From Lachnospiraceae bacterium (GTDB taxonomy: Bacteria > Bacillota > Clostridia > Lachnospirales > Lachnospiraceae): a stretch of DNA of 64,000 nt. Of the stretch, positions 63,786 through 64,000 are shown piece after piece. The position numbers and the translations under genes are program-made. The stretch spans positions 1 through 64,000 of the forward strand of contig JAAVHZ010000068.1 of assembly GCA_014799465.1 (NCBI GenBank), written 5' to 3'. Numbering within the stretch: position 1 is the stretch's first letter; every line of letters begins with the position of its first letter. The notes beneath the pieces are model-generated. The model saw nothing but the letters and a program-made list of their open reading frames with translations. It had not been told where the DNA came from and ran no database searches.

Positions 63786-64000
63786 TAATTTTATTGACAA
63801 TATTTTTGCTTTGATGGGCTGAATCGCCGGATAGCCTAGTATTTCATCCTTTAATTATCTCGACTTTTTGACAGGCAGTGTATCAACAATAATTTCTTCT
63901 GATACATCAATGTCATCAAGATTATACTTCCAAAAGTTGCGTTTCTGTATTCATATATTTATGAACTGTTAAGCTACTTATACCGTACCATTTACGGCAA
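63786..64000 (-). pseudogene. frameshifted minus-strand gene remnant at window end
   Basis: The minus strand encodes CRKWYGISSLTVHKYMNTETQ and, one base shifted, FWKYNLDDIDVSEEIIVDTLPVKKSR* (stop near 63858). Together this looks like the C-terminal 50 residues of a protein whose 5' end lies beyond the window. Family not recognised. Confidence 0.45.

Overview
The window looks like chromosomal DNA of an anaerobic, low-GC Firmicute, most likely a gut Lachnospiraceae. This is an inference from AT-rich codon use, strong AGGAGG ribosome sites, TTGACA/TATAAT promoters, secreted proteins with Ig-like repeats, a bacterial Thg1, a yjdF riboswitch and a GH13 enzyme with an AraC regulator. I saw no rRNA, tRNA or CRISPR array.

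Bases 1-46034 are mostly intact, mostly plus-strand genes. They begin with a truncated aldo/keto reductase and small enzymes, then a P-loop kinase overlapping a Thg1-type 3'-5' polymerase, with a 2H phosphoesterase nearby (a possible RNA repair set). Next come a CAP-domain secreted protein, a response regulator/ABC transporter/histidine kinase locus with a three-repeat operator, and an ECF sigma/anti-sigma pair between two exported proteins. These are followed by a chemoreceptor, metY and small genes, a thiE-corA-serine acetyltransferase-ABC exporter operon, an HD-GYP protein, a homocysteine methyltransferase/MTHFR fusion, a divergent neopullulanase-like/AraC pair, a dead hybrid kinase, a PIN toxin-antitoxin pair, about 1.7 kb of decayed mobile-element debris with perfect palindromes, then uvrB-uvrA and guaA.

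From the 3' end of guaA to the end of the window the DNA is an accessory region. The last bases of guaA (GAGTTCGAATA) recur at 47228 and 54028, each time at the end of a 130-bp repeat. I read these as attachment sites of islands stacked at guaA. The islands carry a membrane protein, a Vat/CatB-like acetyltransferase, a yjdF riboswitch with an interrupted yjdF, an interrupted tautomerase, a TIR protein with an unknown partner, many truncated enzymes, IS remnants and toxin-antitoxin pieces. Beyond the third core are the C-terminal remains of an Argonaute (PIWI) gene, an intact three-gene operon (DUF4869-like, small P-loop protein, unknown 225-aa protein), an intact unknown/radical-SAM pair, aminoglycoside-type APH (broken) and AAC(6') (intact) genes, an intact Phd/RelE pair whose deleted twin lies 5.6 kb upstream, and a CdiA-CT-like toxin remnant with a pentapeptide-repeat protein.

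The best candidates for undescribed systems are the TIR/partner pair, the DUF4869/P-loop/225-aa operon, the 255-aa protein with the GRE-activase-like radical SAM enzyme, and the kinase/Thg1/2H set. All product calls come from reading the protein sequences; no database search was possible.
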